Source: Nitrospirota bacterium
GTDB taxonomy: Bacteria > Nitrospirota_A > Leptospirillia > Leptospirillales > Leptospirillaceae
Assembly (NCBI GenBank): GCA_027415455.1
Contig: DAIBSV010000002.1
Location: 1-48,323, forward strand
Direction: 5' to 3'
Length of the DNA stretch: 48,323 bases
This document shows positions 7,235 through 15,288 of the stretch, one piece after another (position 1 is the first letter of the stretch; the number at the start of each line of letters is the position of its first letter). Below the pieces are notes generated by a model. The model made no database searches. It had not been told where the DNA came from and was given only the letters and a program-made list of their open reading frames with translations. The translations under genes and the position numbers were made by a program.

Positions 7235-8263
7235 ATGAGTCTCTCCGTCGGCCTGATCCGGACACGATACCTGGGCGATGTCATCCTGCTTGTCCCCCTG
7301 ATCCGGGAACTCCAGGCCTTTGATCCAGGGTCCCGGATCTCGGCGGTCGTCAACGCCGGAACCTCCTACCCGCTTGAACGGATCCCGGGGGTCGAGGTCC
7401 TGACTCTCTCCTCTTCCGGAGGGGGTCGAAGGCTTGTCGGCACTCTCTCCCTCGCGGAAGCGCTCAGAAAACGGAAGCTGGACCTTCTTCTCGACCTGAC
7501 CGTCTCCGACCGCTCCCGGTTCATCGTGCGGCATTCGGGGGCGAAACGGACCGGCGCGGCGGGGAATCCCGCCGACCGGAGAAGGGGGGATCCATGGGAG
7601 ATCTTTTCTCCGGTCGACTTGAACAACGGCCCGGATCACGCGACGCTCCAGTTCGGAGGACTTCTCGGGAAGATGGGAGTTCCCGTCTCGGGTATCCGGG
7701 AAAAAGCCTATCCGCCTGACCCCCGATGGAAGGAACCGGCCGAGGCTTTTTTGGGAAAAAACTTTCCGGAGGGAAGGCCGATTCTTTTCCTCCATCCGGG
7801 GGGGCGCCACTGGTTCAAGCGCTGGCCGCCGGACCGCTTCGCGCGGCTCGCCGAACTCTGGATGGCGAGGACAGGAGGAGGCGCGCTGGTAGCGGGCACG
7901 GAGACGGAGCGGACCCTGGTGGAGTCGGTTCTTTCCGGAACGGCTGGGAAGGGAATCGTGCCCCTGATCGGGGCTCCGGTCGGTCTTCTCGACGCCCTGA
8001 TCCGTCGCGCGACCGTCTTCGTGGGAGCCGACAGCGGCCCTCTCCACATCGCCGATGCCGCCCACGTGCCCCTGGTCGGTCTCTTCGGATCGACCCTTCC
8101 GGCCGTCTGGGGACCCACCGCAAGCCCTCGTCGTGAGGTGGTTTTCCACAGGGTCGCCTGCTCCCCCTGCGCCCATGTGGGGTGCACGATGGGAGAGGAG
8201 AACTGCCTGTCCCGGATTTCGGTCCGGGAGGTCTTCGAACGGGTGGAGAGGGTGCTCCGGTGA
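7235..8263 (+). CDS. GT9 family glycosyltransferase
   Basis: A 342-aa GT9 enzyme. Motifs are LIRTRYLGDVILLVPLI, LHPGGRHWFKRWP, GADSGPLHIADAAH, VGLFGSTLP and a C-terminal CSPC...C...C cluster. The ATG at 7235 is one base after the previous stop and has GGAG 5 nt upstream (7226-7229). An in-frame ATG at 7205 lies inside the preceding gene and is less likely. The region between the two domains is shorter and more basic than in its paralogues, so it probably uses a different acceptor. The next gene overlaps its stop (GTGA). Confidence 0.85.
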   Translation: MSLSVGLIRTRYLGDVILLVPLIRELQAFDPGSRISAVVNAGTSYPLERIPGVEVLTLSSSGGGRRLVGTLSLAEALRKRKLDLLLDLTVSDRSRFIVRHSGAKRTGAAGNPADRRRGDPWEIFSPVDLNNGPDHATLQFGGLLGKMGVPVSGIREKAYPPDPRWKEPAEAFLGKNFPEGRPILFLHPGGRHWFKRWPPDRFARLAELWMARTGGGALVAGTETERTLVESVLSGTAGKGIVPLIGAPVGLLDALIRRATVFVGADSGPLHIADAAHVPLVGLFGSTLPAVWGPTASPRREVVFHRVACSPCAHVGCTMGEENCLSRISVREVFERVERVLR

Positions 8264-8988
8264 CGGCCGCCTTCCGGGTTCCGGTCCTCTACTATCACCG
8301 GGTCTCTCCCGATGCCGATCCCCGGACCGGCGTCACCCCGGAGCAGTTTGAGGCGCAGATGGCGATTCTTCGACGACTGGGGTTTCTCGGGACCTCGCTC
8401 GACCGGGCCCTCACCGGATGGGAGGAGGGGGCGAGGGAGGATTTGATCGCCCTGACCTTCGACGACGGCTACGAGGATAACTATGTTTATGCCGCGCCGA
8501 TCCTGGAGCGCTATGGCTTTGTCGCGACGATCTACTTCGTGGCCGAACGGATGGGACAAAGGGTCGACTGGACCGGGGATCCCCTCTGGGCGGGCCATCC
8601 CCTGATGGAGGCCTCCATGGCCCGGGATCTCGTCGCTCGCGGCTTCGAGGCGGGATCCCACACACTCACCCATCCGGATCTTGTCAAAATTCCTGACCGC
8701 CTGGCCCGGCGGGAGATCCGTGAGAGCCGCGAGCGGCTTTCACAGGAGCTTTCCTGCCCCGTCACGACCTTCTGCTACCCTTATGGATCCTTCGGGGACA
8801 ATCACCCGGCGATGGTCCGGGAGGCGGGGTACCGGGCGGCCCGGACCGTCCGGCGCTACCGGTTCGGGGGCCGGCCGGACCCCTTCCGGATGGCCTGCCG
8901 CCCGGTCTCCGGACGAATGGGAATCCTCCGATTTTACCTGACACTCCTGTCCTACCGGATGGGGCTGCGCGGAGGAGACGCTCCGTGA
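8260..8988 (+). CDS. Polysaccharide deacetylase (NodB/CE4 family)
   Basis: A 242-aa carbohydrate esterase family 4 protein that should remove N- or O-acetyl groups from a glycan. Motif 1 is TFDDG (66-70, catalytic base and metal Asp), motif 2 is SHTLTH (133-138, metal His pair), and motif 3 is YPYGSF around residue 160. There is no signal peptide, so it likely acts on a cytoplasmic lipid-linked intermediate, like the deacetylases found in LPS and hopanoid pathways. GTG at 8260 overlaps the upstream stop (GTGA). It lies between a GT9 and a GT4 enzyme with 4-nt overlaps on both sides, so it belongs to the same glycan pathway. Confidence 0.88.
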   Translation: MTAAFRVPVLYYHRVSPDADPRTGVTPEQFEAQMAILRRLGFLGTSLDRALTGWEEGAREDLIALTFDDGYEDNYVYAAPILERYGFVATIYFVAERMGQRVDWTGDPLWAGHPLMEASMARDLVARGFEAGSHTLTHPDLVKIPDRLARREIRESRERLSQELSCPVTTFCYPYGSFGDNHPAMVREAGYRAARTVRRYRFGGRPDPFRMACRPVSGRMGILRFYLTLLSYRMGLRGGDAP

Positions 8989-10160
8989 ACGCTCCTCTTT
9001 CCATCCTTCATCTCGACTGCACCATGGGGCAGGGGGGCCAGGAAAAGGACCACTTTCACGAAGCGGTGGCCTTCGCGAAGCGGGGCCATCGCTATGTGAT
9101 CGCGGCCCGCCCCGGGACGTTTCTGTTGAGAGTGGCCGAAAGCAAGGGGTTCGGACTTTCCGTCCCCTTCCGCTCGAACTTCGACCTCGCTTCCTTCCGG
9201 ATCGTCCGGGAATATCTTCTCCGGAACAAGGTGGACATCCTGGTGACGACGAGCTACATCGACAGCGTGGTGGGATGGTTCGCCGCCCTCTCGCTGGGAC
9301 GGAGACGTCCGGTGGTCGTTCGCCAGCGCCATCTTCTGAATCCCCCCAGGAGAATGATTCCCTACCGTCACTTCTGCGATTTTCTCGTGGCGGTGAGCGA
9401 CATCGCCCGTTTCGGATACATCGAGCGCAGCATCCCGTTCTGGAAGGTGGTCGCCCTCCCAAGGGGGATTCCGGAGCCGGGGAAGGGAAAGGGGCCTTCC
9501 CCTTCGGTCGTCCCGGAAATCCCGGAGGGGGCCCGCATCATTCTCAAGATCGGGACCTTCCAGCGGGACAAGGGGCAGCTTCCCCTTCTGGAAGGACTGC
9601 GTCCCCATCTGGTGCGCCATCCCTCCCTCCACCTGATCCTCCTGGGGGAGGGCCCGCTCCGGCCCAATATCGAGAGACGTCTGGCGGATCCGCGTTTTGG
9701 CGAAATCCGGGGCCGGATCCACCTTCCGGGATGGTGCAACCCTGTTCCCTTCTACCGCCGGGCGGCGGTGACGGTCATTTCCTCCTTCCGGGAGGCTTTT
9801 CCCCTGGTGGCCCTGGAATCCCTCTACTTTGGCGTTCCTGTGGTGGGTTTCCGGCAGGGGGGGCTCCCGGAAGCCGTGTCCTGGGCGGATTGGGGGGAGC
9901 TGACGGATCCCTGGCGGTTTCCGGAGCTCTGCCGGACGGCGGTGGAGCGGGCGCTGCGTCCCGATCTCGACTGCCCCGACCTCGACCGGATCCGGAGGGT
10001 GTATCATGAGCGCTACAGCATCGAGGCCGCGGCCCTCCGGACCGAAAGGTTCTACCGGTGGGCGATCGCGCGAAAACGGGCCGGACGGCTCTCGGTCAAT
10101 CCCTACGCGATCGTGGGAGGAGCGGGAGACCCGTTCTTTGAATCATCCTTGACGGATTGA
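8985..10160 (+). CDS. Glycosyltransferase family 4 (group 1)
   Basis: A 391-aa GT-B enzyme. The N-terminal half has the GGQEKDHFHEAVAFAKRGH segment seen in GT4 enzymes with Rossmann-type acceptor domains. The C-terminal half has IGTFQRDKGQ, LILLGEGPLRPNIE, and the donor-binding region FREAFPLVALESLYFGVPVVG with the paired acidic EX7E-type residues. It is a probable retaining transferase using a nucleotide sugar, acting on LPS core or a lipid-linked glycan. GTG at 8985 overlaps the deacetylase stop (GTGA). The sugar cannot be predicted. Confidence 0.87.
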   Translation: MNAPLSILHLDCTMGQGGQEKDHFHEAVAFAKRGHRYVIAARPGTFLLRVAESKGFGLSVPFRSNFDLASFRIVREYLLRNKVDILVTTSYIDSVVGWFAALSLGRRRPVVVRQRHLLNPPRRMIPYRHFCDFLVAVSDIARFGYIERSIPFWKVVALPRGIPEPGKGKGPSPSVVPEIPEGARIILKIGTFQRDKGQLPLLEGLRPHLVRHPSLHLILLGEGPLRPNIERRLADPRFGEIRGRIHLPGWCNPVPFYRRAAVTVISSFREAFPLVALESLYFGVPVVGFRQGGLPEAVSWADWGELTDPWRFPELCRTAVERALRPDLDCPDLDRIRRVYHERYSIEAAALRTERFYRWAIARKRAGRLSVNPYAIVGGAGDPFFESSLTD

Positions 10161-10186
10161 GCCAGCTGAGAGTGAAAGGAGACAGG

Positions 10187-10498
10187 ATGGAGCTTCCCAT
10201 GCACAAGGGGGAAGGGGAGGGGAGGGAGGCTCAGGCCGCTTCTCCCACCCCCTCCCGAAAAATACGCCAGGTCCGGATGAATCCCCGGGTGGCCCGGGGG
10301 CTTCCCTGCCTCGACGGGACCCAGATCCCCGTGACGGTCTTTCTGGAGCTTTTCAAGAAAGGATATTCGATCGACCGGATCGTGACGGAGTGCTATCCGG
10401 AGCTGTCCCGGGAGGATGTTCTCTTTGCGATCGACTTCGTGATCGACTGGGTCCGGCGGGCCCCCGGCTATCTGTCGGATCTCGTCGACCGCTCCTGA
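10187..10498 (+). CDS. DUF433 domain protein
   Basis: A 103-aa protein. After about 35 Arg/Lys/Pro-rich residues comes a DUF433 domain: PCLDGTQIPVTVFLELFKKG, then ECYPELSREDVLFAIDFVIDW. DUF433 is a small winged-helix-like fold, often the antitoxin partner of a DUF5615 PIN-like toxin, but no such toxin is adjacent. The ATG at 10187 has AAGGAG (10176-10181) 5 nt upstream; an earlier TTG at 10157 overlaps the GT4 stop and has no such site. It is the last gene of the second glycan block. The 276 bp to the next gene hold only a terminator-like hairpin. Confidence 0.78.
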   Translation: MELPMHKGEGEGREAQAASPTPSRKIRQVRMNPRVARGLPCLDGTQIPVTVFLELFKKGYSIDRIVTECYPELSREDVLFAIDFVIDWVRRAPGYLSDLVDRS

Positions 10499-10741
10499 AG
10501 GGAGATCATCTCTTCCGCCCTCCGGAAACGGGTCCCGGACCCACGACATTCATCCTTTGCCTTGAGGGGGTTCCCCTTGGCCTGCCTGTCATGGATGGCT
10601 CTCTTCCTGGCCTGCGGCCGGATTCCCGGGGATGGCGGAGGGAGGAGTGCGATCCGCGGGGAGTCCGTTTTTCCTTTGCAACTTGCCCCCCTCATCTCGC
10701 CAGCCACTTCGGGCTTCTCGCTGTCCCGGTAAAAGAACCCC

Positions 10742-10760
10742 CGGGACCGTATCGGTCCCG
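10742..10760 (-). terminator. Terminator-like hairpin after the sigma-54 regulator
   Basis: CGGGACCG-TAT-CGGTCCCG, a perfect 8-bp stem with a 3-nt loop. On the minus strand it is followed by GGGG and then TTCTTTT. It lies 15 nt beyond the stop of the regulator at 10775, and could also stop plus-strand transcripts from the glycan operon. Confidence 0.55.
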
Positions 10761-10774
10761 CAAGATCCCCCCTC

Positions 10775-12151
10775 TCAGAAGGATTCCCCGTCGGTCTGCC
10801 GGATCGGGGCGAGTTTCCGGTAAAGGGTCCGGAGGCTGATGCCCAGGGCCCGGGCCAGTCCCGGAAGGTCGTGTCCGGCCCTTTCGAAGGCCCAGGACAG
10901 GTAGCGCATCTCCATGACATCGAGGGGGAGGATCTCCGTGAAGGAGGAGGGGGAGAAGGATGGACTTTCGGCAAGGTCCGGGAGGTGGTCGGGGGTGATT
11001 TCCTCTCCGTCGGAGAGGATCCAGGCCCGCTCGAGAATGTTCCTGAGCTCGCGGATGTTTCCCGGATAGGGATAGGAGGACAGAAGATCCATGGCCCCCT
11101 TGCTGACCGGCTGTTCCCTGCCTGTCAGACGGGTGAGGATGGAGGCGGTCAGGATCGGCACATCCTCCAGCCTCTCCCGGAGCGGGGGAAGATGGATCGG
11201 GAAGATGTTGAGGCGGTAGTAGAGATCCTGCCGGAAGCTCTGCTCCTTCACCATGGCCGGAAGATCCCTGTGGGTCGCCGAGATGAGACGGATGTTGGCC
11301 CGGAGCGGAGCGACGCCTCCGACCCGCCGGTAGACATTGGTTTCGAGCAGGCGGAGGAGCTTGGCCTGGAGGGAAAGGGGCAGTTCTCCGATCTCGTCGA
11401 GAAAGAGGGTCCCCCCGGAGGCCGTCTCGACCAGCCCCGTCTTCCGGGAATGGGCTCCTGTGAAGGCTCCCTTTTCATGGCCGAACAGCTCGCTTTCGAT
11501 GAGGGTCTCCGGGAGACCCGAGCAGTCGACCGCCACGAAGGGCTTTTCGGCCCGGGGGGAGAGCCTGTGGATCGCCTGGGAGACCAGCTCCTTTCCCGTT
11601 CCGGTCTCGCCCAGCAGAAGGACGGTGGAGGACTGGGGGGCCACCTTGTGGATGGCGGCCAGCATGCGGGCAAACGGAAGGGAGTCCCCGACGAGTCCTT
11701 CGGTCTTCGGATCAGGATGGCCGATGGCGGACGGGTGGATCCGCTCGAGAAAAAGAGGGGGTTGGCCGTTGCGGGGCGGGACGGGAAAGACCTCCACGTC
11801 GGCAAAAAGCCGGCCTCCGAGAGAATGGTGAATGTGGAAGGCCCGGGCATGGTGGCTTCCCTTCCGGGCCGAAAGAAGCGGACAATCCTCCCCGTTCTCT
11901 TCGCAGGGAACGGACGAATGGTGCGAGATCTCGTGGCACTTGCGGCCCACGATTTCGGGAGCCGAGGCGCCGTAGGCGGCGACATAGGCCGTGTTGGCCG
12001 CCAGGATCCGGTGGTCCTCTCCGATCACGATCGCCGGATCGGAAAAGGCCCCGACAAGGTCTCCGAGGTCAACCTTGGGATTGTCGACCGGAGGCCGGCC
12101 TGTCTTTTTGGGGGAGGCCAAGGAGATCTCCTTTTTTGTCATTTGTGACAT
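10775..12151 (-). CDS. Sigma-54-dependent transcriptional activator with N-terminal PAS domain
   Basis: A 458-aa enhancer-binding protein. Residues about 30-140 form a PAS-type sensor holding a Cys/His cluster (C72, H73, H77, H78, C83, C90). The AAA+ domain has Walker A GETGTGKE (181-188), the sigma-54 contact loop GAFTGA (228-233) and Walker B TLFLDE (249-253). A Fis-type helix-turn-helix is at about 415-450. There is no receiver domain, so it should sense its signal directly. It is divergent from cydABX, whose promoter has a consensus sigma-54 site, so it very probably controls that operon. ATG at 12151 has a weak ribosome-binding site; TTG at 12121 has AAGGAG at a 6-nt spacing and would leave the palindrome at 12137-12150 outside the gene, so the true start may be 12121. 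Confidence 0.92.
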   Translation of the reverse strand: MSQMTKKEISLASPKKTGRPPVDNPKVDLGDLVGAFSDPAIVIGEDHRILAANTAYVAAYGASAPEIVGRKCHEISHHSSVPCEENGEDCPLLSARKGSHHARAFHIHHSLGGRLFADVEVFPVPPRNGQPPLFLERIHPSAIGHPDPKTEGLVGDSLPFARMLAAIHKVAPQSSTVLLLGETGTGKELVSQAIHRLSPRAEKPFVAVDCSGLPETLIESELFGHEKGAFTGAHSRKTGLVETASGGTLFLDEIGELPLSLQAKLLRLLETNVYRRVGGVAPLRANIRLISATHRDLPAMVKEQSFRQDLYYRLNIFPIHLPPLRERLEDVPILTASILTRLTGREQPVSKGAMDLLSSYPYPGNIRELRNILERAWILSDGEEITPDHLPDLAESPSFSPSSFTEILPLDVMEMRYLSWAFERAGHDLPGLARALGISLRTLYRKLAPIRQTDGESF

Positions 12152-12173
12152 TCATTCTATCCCGACTGTGACA
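12137..12173. promoter_or_regulatory. Candidate upstream activator sites for the sigma-54 regulator
   Basis: TGTCA-N4-TGACA (12137-12150) is a perfect palindrome. The heptamer TGTGACA occurs at 12144-12150 and again at 12167-12173, 23 bp apart, about two helical turns. These sit roughly 75-105 bp upstream of the -24/-12 promoter at 12245-12260, a usual place for enhancer-binding-protein sites. The palindrome overlaps the annotated ATG of the regulator, which favours the alternative start at 12121. Binding is inferred. Confidence 0.45.
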
Positions 12174-12244
12174 AGTTTGGCAAGATTTTGGGGGATTCTT
12201 TTTGCATCTCCTTGATTAAGTTGAATATATCGTTTTGTGGCCTG

Positions 12245-12260
12245 TGGCACGAACCTTGCT
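12245..12260 (+). promoter_or_regulatory. Sigma-54 (-24/-12) promoter of cydABX
   Basis: TGGCACG-N4-TTGCT, a full match to the sigma-54 consensus, with the invariant GG (12246-12247) and GC (12258-12259) exactly 10 bp apart. Transcription would start near 12271, leaving a leader of about 44 nt before cydA. The adjacent divergent gene encodes a sigma-54 activator. The upstream in-frame ATG at 12237 for cydA lies before this promoter and is therefore excluded. Confidence 0.85.
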
Positions 12261-12314
12261 TTTCCAGACTTGGTTCCTGTTTTTTCCATACATCCGGAAG
12301 GGAAGGAGTCCCTC

Positions 12315-13895
12315 ATGGTATCCGACAGCCTCGTTGACCTGTCACGGCTCCAGTTCGCAGTGACAGCCCTCTACCACTTCCTCTTCGTTCCCCTCACGCT
12401 CGGGCTGACCTATCTCCTCGTGATCATGGAGACGATCTACGTCATGACCGGCAAGGAAATCTACAAGGACATGACCCGGTTCTGGGGGAAGCTCTTCGGG
12501 ATCAACTTCGCCCTGGGGGTCACCACCGGGCTGACGATGGAGTTCGAATTCGGCACGAACTGGTCCTACTATTCCCACTATGTGGGCGACATCTTCGGGG
12601 CTCCTCTGGCCATCGAGGGGCTGATGGCCTTCTTCCTCGAGTCGACCTTCGTGGGGCTTTTCTTCTTCGGGTGGGACAAGCTCTCGAAGCCGGCCCATCT
12701 CGCCGTCACCTTCCTCACGGCGACAGGGACCAATCTGTCCGCCCTCTGGATCCTTGTCGCCAACGGCTGGATGCAGCGCCCCGTGGGATCCCATTTCGAT
12801 CCCGAGACCATGAGGATGGAGATGACCAGCTTCTGGGATGTCTTCCTCAATCCCGTCGCCCAGGCCAAGTTCGTCCATACCGTCTGCGCGGGCTACGTGA
12901 CGGCTTCGGTCTTCGTCCTGGGCATCAGCTCCTGGTATTTGCTGAAGGGACGGAATTTCGAATTCGCCAAGAGATCCTTCCGGATCGCGGCGGCCTTCGG
13001 TCTGGCGACCACCGTGGGCGTGATCATCCTGGGTGACGAGTCCGGATATCTCGACGATCTGGGACAAAAAACCAAGATCGCGGCGATCGAGGCCATGTGG
13101 AAGAGCGAGCCGGCCCCGGCCTCCTTCAACATCGTCGCCATTCCCGACCAGAAGAACATGAAGAACGATTTTTCCATCAAGATCCCCTATGTCCTGGGGC
13201 TGATCGCCACCCGCTCCTTCGACACCCCCATCCCGGGGCTCAGGGAGATCGAAAAACACAACGAGGCGCGAATCAAAAAAGGGATCCAGGCGGTTCTGGA
13301 CCTGGACCGATACCGGGCCAACCGCGCCGACAAGGAGGCCCTGGCGGCCTTCGAAAAAAACGAGTCGGATCTGGGATTCGGGCTGTTGATGAAAAAATAT
13401 GTCCCGGACATCTCCAGGGCGACCCCGGCCGACATTCACCGGGCCTCCGTGGAAAGCCTGCCGCGGGTGACCCCTCTTTTCTGGACCTTCCGCTTCATGG
13501 TGGCGCTGGGATTTTCCTTTCTGGCCCTCTTCGCCCTGGCCTTCTATTACTCGAGCAAAAACGGATGCGAAAAGAAGCGGTGGCTTCTCCGGTGGGCGCT
13601 CTACTTCATCCCCATGCCCTATCTCGCGAGCGAGCTGGGATGGTTCGTCGCCGAGTACGGCCGTCAGCCATGGTCGATTTACGGGATCCTGCCCACCTCG
13701 GACTCCGTTTCGACCCTGTCCTCCCGAAGCCTGATCTTCTCCCTGACCGGATTCACCCTCTTCTATACCGGCCTTCTGGTCGTCGAACTCTATCTCATGT
13801 TCAAGTACGCGAGACTGGGTCCCGCGAGCCTTTTTACCGGCCGCTATGAAGGGGAAGAAGTGCCGCATTCGGCCCAGCTTCCGCACCAATCCTAG
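12315..13895 (+). CDS. cydA: Cytochrome bd ubiquinol oxidase subunit I
   Basis: A 526-aa inner-membrane protein that oxidises quinol and reduces O2 to water. Heme ligands align with known CydA: H21 and H188 and M395 (E. coli H19, H186, M393). E101 and E109 match the conserved E99/E107 pair of the proton channel, DESGY (241-245) lies in the quinol region, and GRQPW (449-453) is the family signature. Nine or so membrane segments are visible. ATG at 12315 has GGAAGGAG (12301-12308) upstream. It is followed by cydB after 15 nt and by a cydX-like gene, so the oxidase is complete. Expression is probably sigma-54 dependent. Confidence 0.96.
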   Translation: MVSDSLVDLSRLQFAVTALYHFLFVPLTLGLTYLLVIMETIYVMTGKEIYKDMTRFWGKLFGINFALGVTTGLTMEFEFGTNWSYYSHYVGDIFGAPLAIEGLMAFFLESTFVGLFFFGWDKLSKPAHLAVTFLTATGTNLSALWILVANGWMQRPVGSHFDPETMRMEMTSFWDVFLNPVAQAKFVHTVCAGYVTASVFVLGISSWYLLKGRNFEFAKRSFRIAAAFGLATTVGVIILGDESGYLDDLGQKTKIAAIEAMWKSEPAPASFNIVAIPDQKNMKNDFSIKIPYVLGLIATRSFDTPIPGLREIEKHNEARIKKGIQAVLDLDRYRANRADKEALAAFEKNESDLGFGLLMKKYVPDISRATPADIHRASVESLPRVTPLFWTFRFMVALGFSFLALFALAFYYSSKNGCEKKRWLLRWALYFIPMPYLASELGWFVAEYGRQPWSIYGILPTSDSVSTLSSRSLIFSLTGFTLFYTGLLVVELYLMFKYARLGPASLFTGRYEGEEVPHSAQLPHQS

Positions 13896-13910
13896 AGGAA
13901 GGAGTCGCTC

Positions 13911-15050
13911 ATGTTCGATTACGCCACCCTCAAGTTTCTCTGGTGGGTCCTGGTGGTCGTTCTTCTTATCGGGTTTGCCGTCATGGACGGCTTCGACATG
14001 GGGGTCGGAGCCCTTCTTCCCTTCCTTGGAAAAAACGACACCGAACGCCGGGTGATTTTAAACAGCATCGGGGCCCACTGGGAGGGAAACCAGGTCTGGT
14101 TCATCACGGCGGGCGGGGCGGTCTTCGCCGCCTGGCCGATGGTCTACGCCACGGCGTTCTCCGGGTTCTACGTCGCGATGCTCCTGGTCCTCTGGTCGCT
14201 CTTTTTCCGGCCGGTCGGATTCGATTACCGGAGCAAGCTGGAAAATCCGTCCTGGAGAAGGTTCTGGGACTGGGGACTTTTTGCGGGAGGAGCCGTCCCG
14301 CCGCTGGTGTTCGGGGTGGCCTTCGGCAACCTTTTCGAAGGGACAAAATTCCGGTTCGCTCCGGATCTCCATTCCTCCTTTTCCTTCACCGTCCTGGATC
14401 TCTTCACCCCTTTTACCCTGGCCGCCGGCGCGATCAGCCTCCTGATGATCCTCTTTCACGGGGCGACCTATCTGAATCTCCGGACGGAAGGTCCCATCCA
14501 GAGCCGCGCCAGAACGGCCGCCACCGTGACGGGAGGACTTCTGGCCATCGTCTTTCCTGTCGTCGGTTTTGCCCTTGTCCGGGGCGTTTTAGGCTACCGG
14601 ATCGTCTCGGGGGATGATCCGGGCGCTCTCCCCAACCCCCTCGCGAAAACCGTGGTCCGGACGGCGGGCGGATGGATCCAGAACTTCACGGCCCATCCCG
14701 CTCTCTGGGCCGTCCCCTCCCTCGTCTTCGGGGGAATTCTTCTGGCCATTTTCGCCATGCGAATGGGGGCGCCCCTCGTGGCCTTCATCGGATCGGCCCT
14801 GACGAACGGGGCGGTGATCCTGACGGCCGCCGTCTCTCTCTTTCCTTTCATTCTCACGTCGAGCATGGACCCCGCCAGCAGCCTGACGGTCTGGGACGCC
14901 ACATCAAGTCGCCTGACCCTTCTGGTCATGTTCTGGGCGGCGGTCCTTCTCACCCCGGTGGTCCTGACCTACACCGGGTGGTGCTACCGCGTCATGCGCG
15001 GAAAGGTCACCGAACAGCAGGTCCGCGAACAGGATCATACCCTCTACTAG
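13911..15050 (+). CDS. cydB: Cytochrome bd ubiquinol oxidase subunit II
   Basis: A 379-aa membrane protein, the structural partner of CydA. The N-terminal FLWWVLVVVLLIGFAVMDGFDMGVG is split here as the family mark AVMDGFDMGVG, followed by NSIGAHWEGNQVWFITAGG and FRPVGFDYR, all typical of CydB. About eight membrane helices are visible and the length is normal. The ATG at 13911 follows a GGAAGGAG ribosome-binding site and lies 15 nt after the cydA stop, so both are on one transcript. Confidence 0.95.
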   Translation: MFDYATLKFLWWVLVVVLLIGFAVMDGFDMGVGALLPFLGKNDTERRVILNSIGAHWEGNQVWFITAGGAVFAAWPMVYATAFSGFYVAMLLVLWSLFFRPVGFDYRSKLENPSWRRFWDWGLFAGGAVPPLVFGVAFGNLFEGTKFRFAPDLHSSFSFTVLDLFTPFTLAAGAISLLMILFHGATYLNLRTEGPIQSRARTAATVTGGLLAIVFPVVGFALVRGVLGYRIVSGDDPGALPNPLAKTVVRTAGGWIQNFTAHPALWAVPSLVFGGILLAIFAMRMGAPLVAFIGSALTNGAVILTAAVSLFPFILTSSMDPASSLTVWDATSSRLTLLVMFWAAVLLTPVVLTYTGWCYRVMRGKVTEQQVREQDHTLY

Positions 15051-15075
15051 CGTCACAACGACAGGAGCGAGGACG

Positions 15076-15213
15076 ATGTGGTATTTCACATGGTTTATCG
15101 GAGTCACGATGGCCGTTCTTTTGGCCGTGATGCATGCCCTCTGGTTCGAGGTCCAGGTGGACGAGGCCATCATCCGGAAGGAAAAACCTCCGGGAATACG
15201 CCCCTGCCGGTGA
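15076..15213 (+). CDS. cydX: CydX-type small subunit of cytochrome bd oxidase
   Basis: A 45-aa protein with one membrane helix. The N terminus MWYFTWFIGVTMAVLLAVMH followed by ALWFEVQ matches the CydX/CbdX pattern (MWYFxWxLG...xALWxE). CydX stabilises the heme b558/b595/d site of the bd oxidase. It begins 25 nt after cydB, with GGAGCGAGG as ribosome-binding site. The polar C-terminal tail (EAIIRKEKPPGIRPCR) is longer than in E. coli CydX and ends with a Cys-Arg. It is too short for many gene finders, but position and sequence together make it convincing. Confidence 0.85.
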   Translation: MWYFTWFIGVTMAVLLAVMHALWFEVQVDEAIIRKEKPPGIRPCR

Positions 15214-15288
15214 CCGGCAACCCTTCCGGAAGCGTCCGCACAAGGGAATTATTTTCGGATATCATACCAACGTAAAAAGGAGTCCGTC

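Noticed and set aside
6956..8176. Minus-strand open frame of 406 codons
   Set aside because: Antisense to two GT9 genes with clear motifs; high-GC shadow.
12237..12314. Longer N terminus for cydA
   Set aside because: It would start before the sigma-54 promoter; ATG 12315 has the ribosome-binding site and fits the family N terminus.
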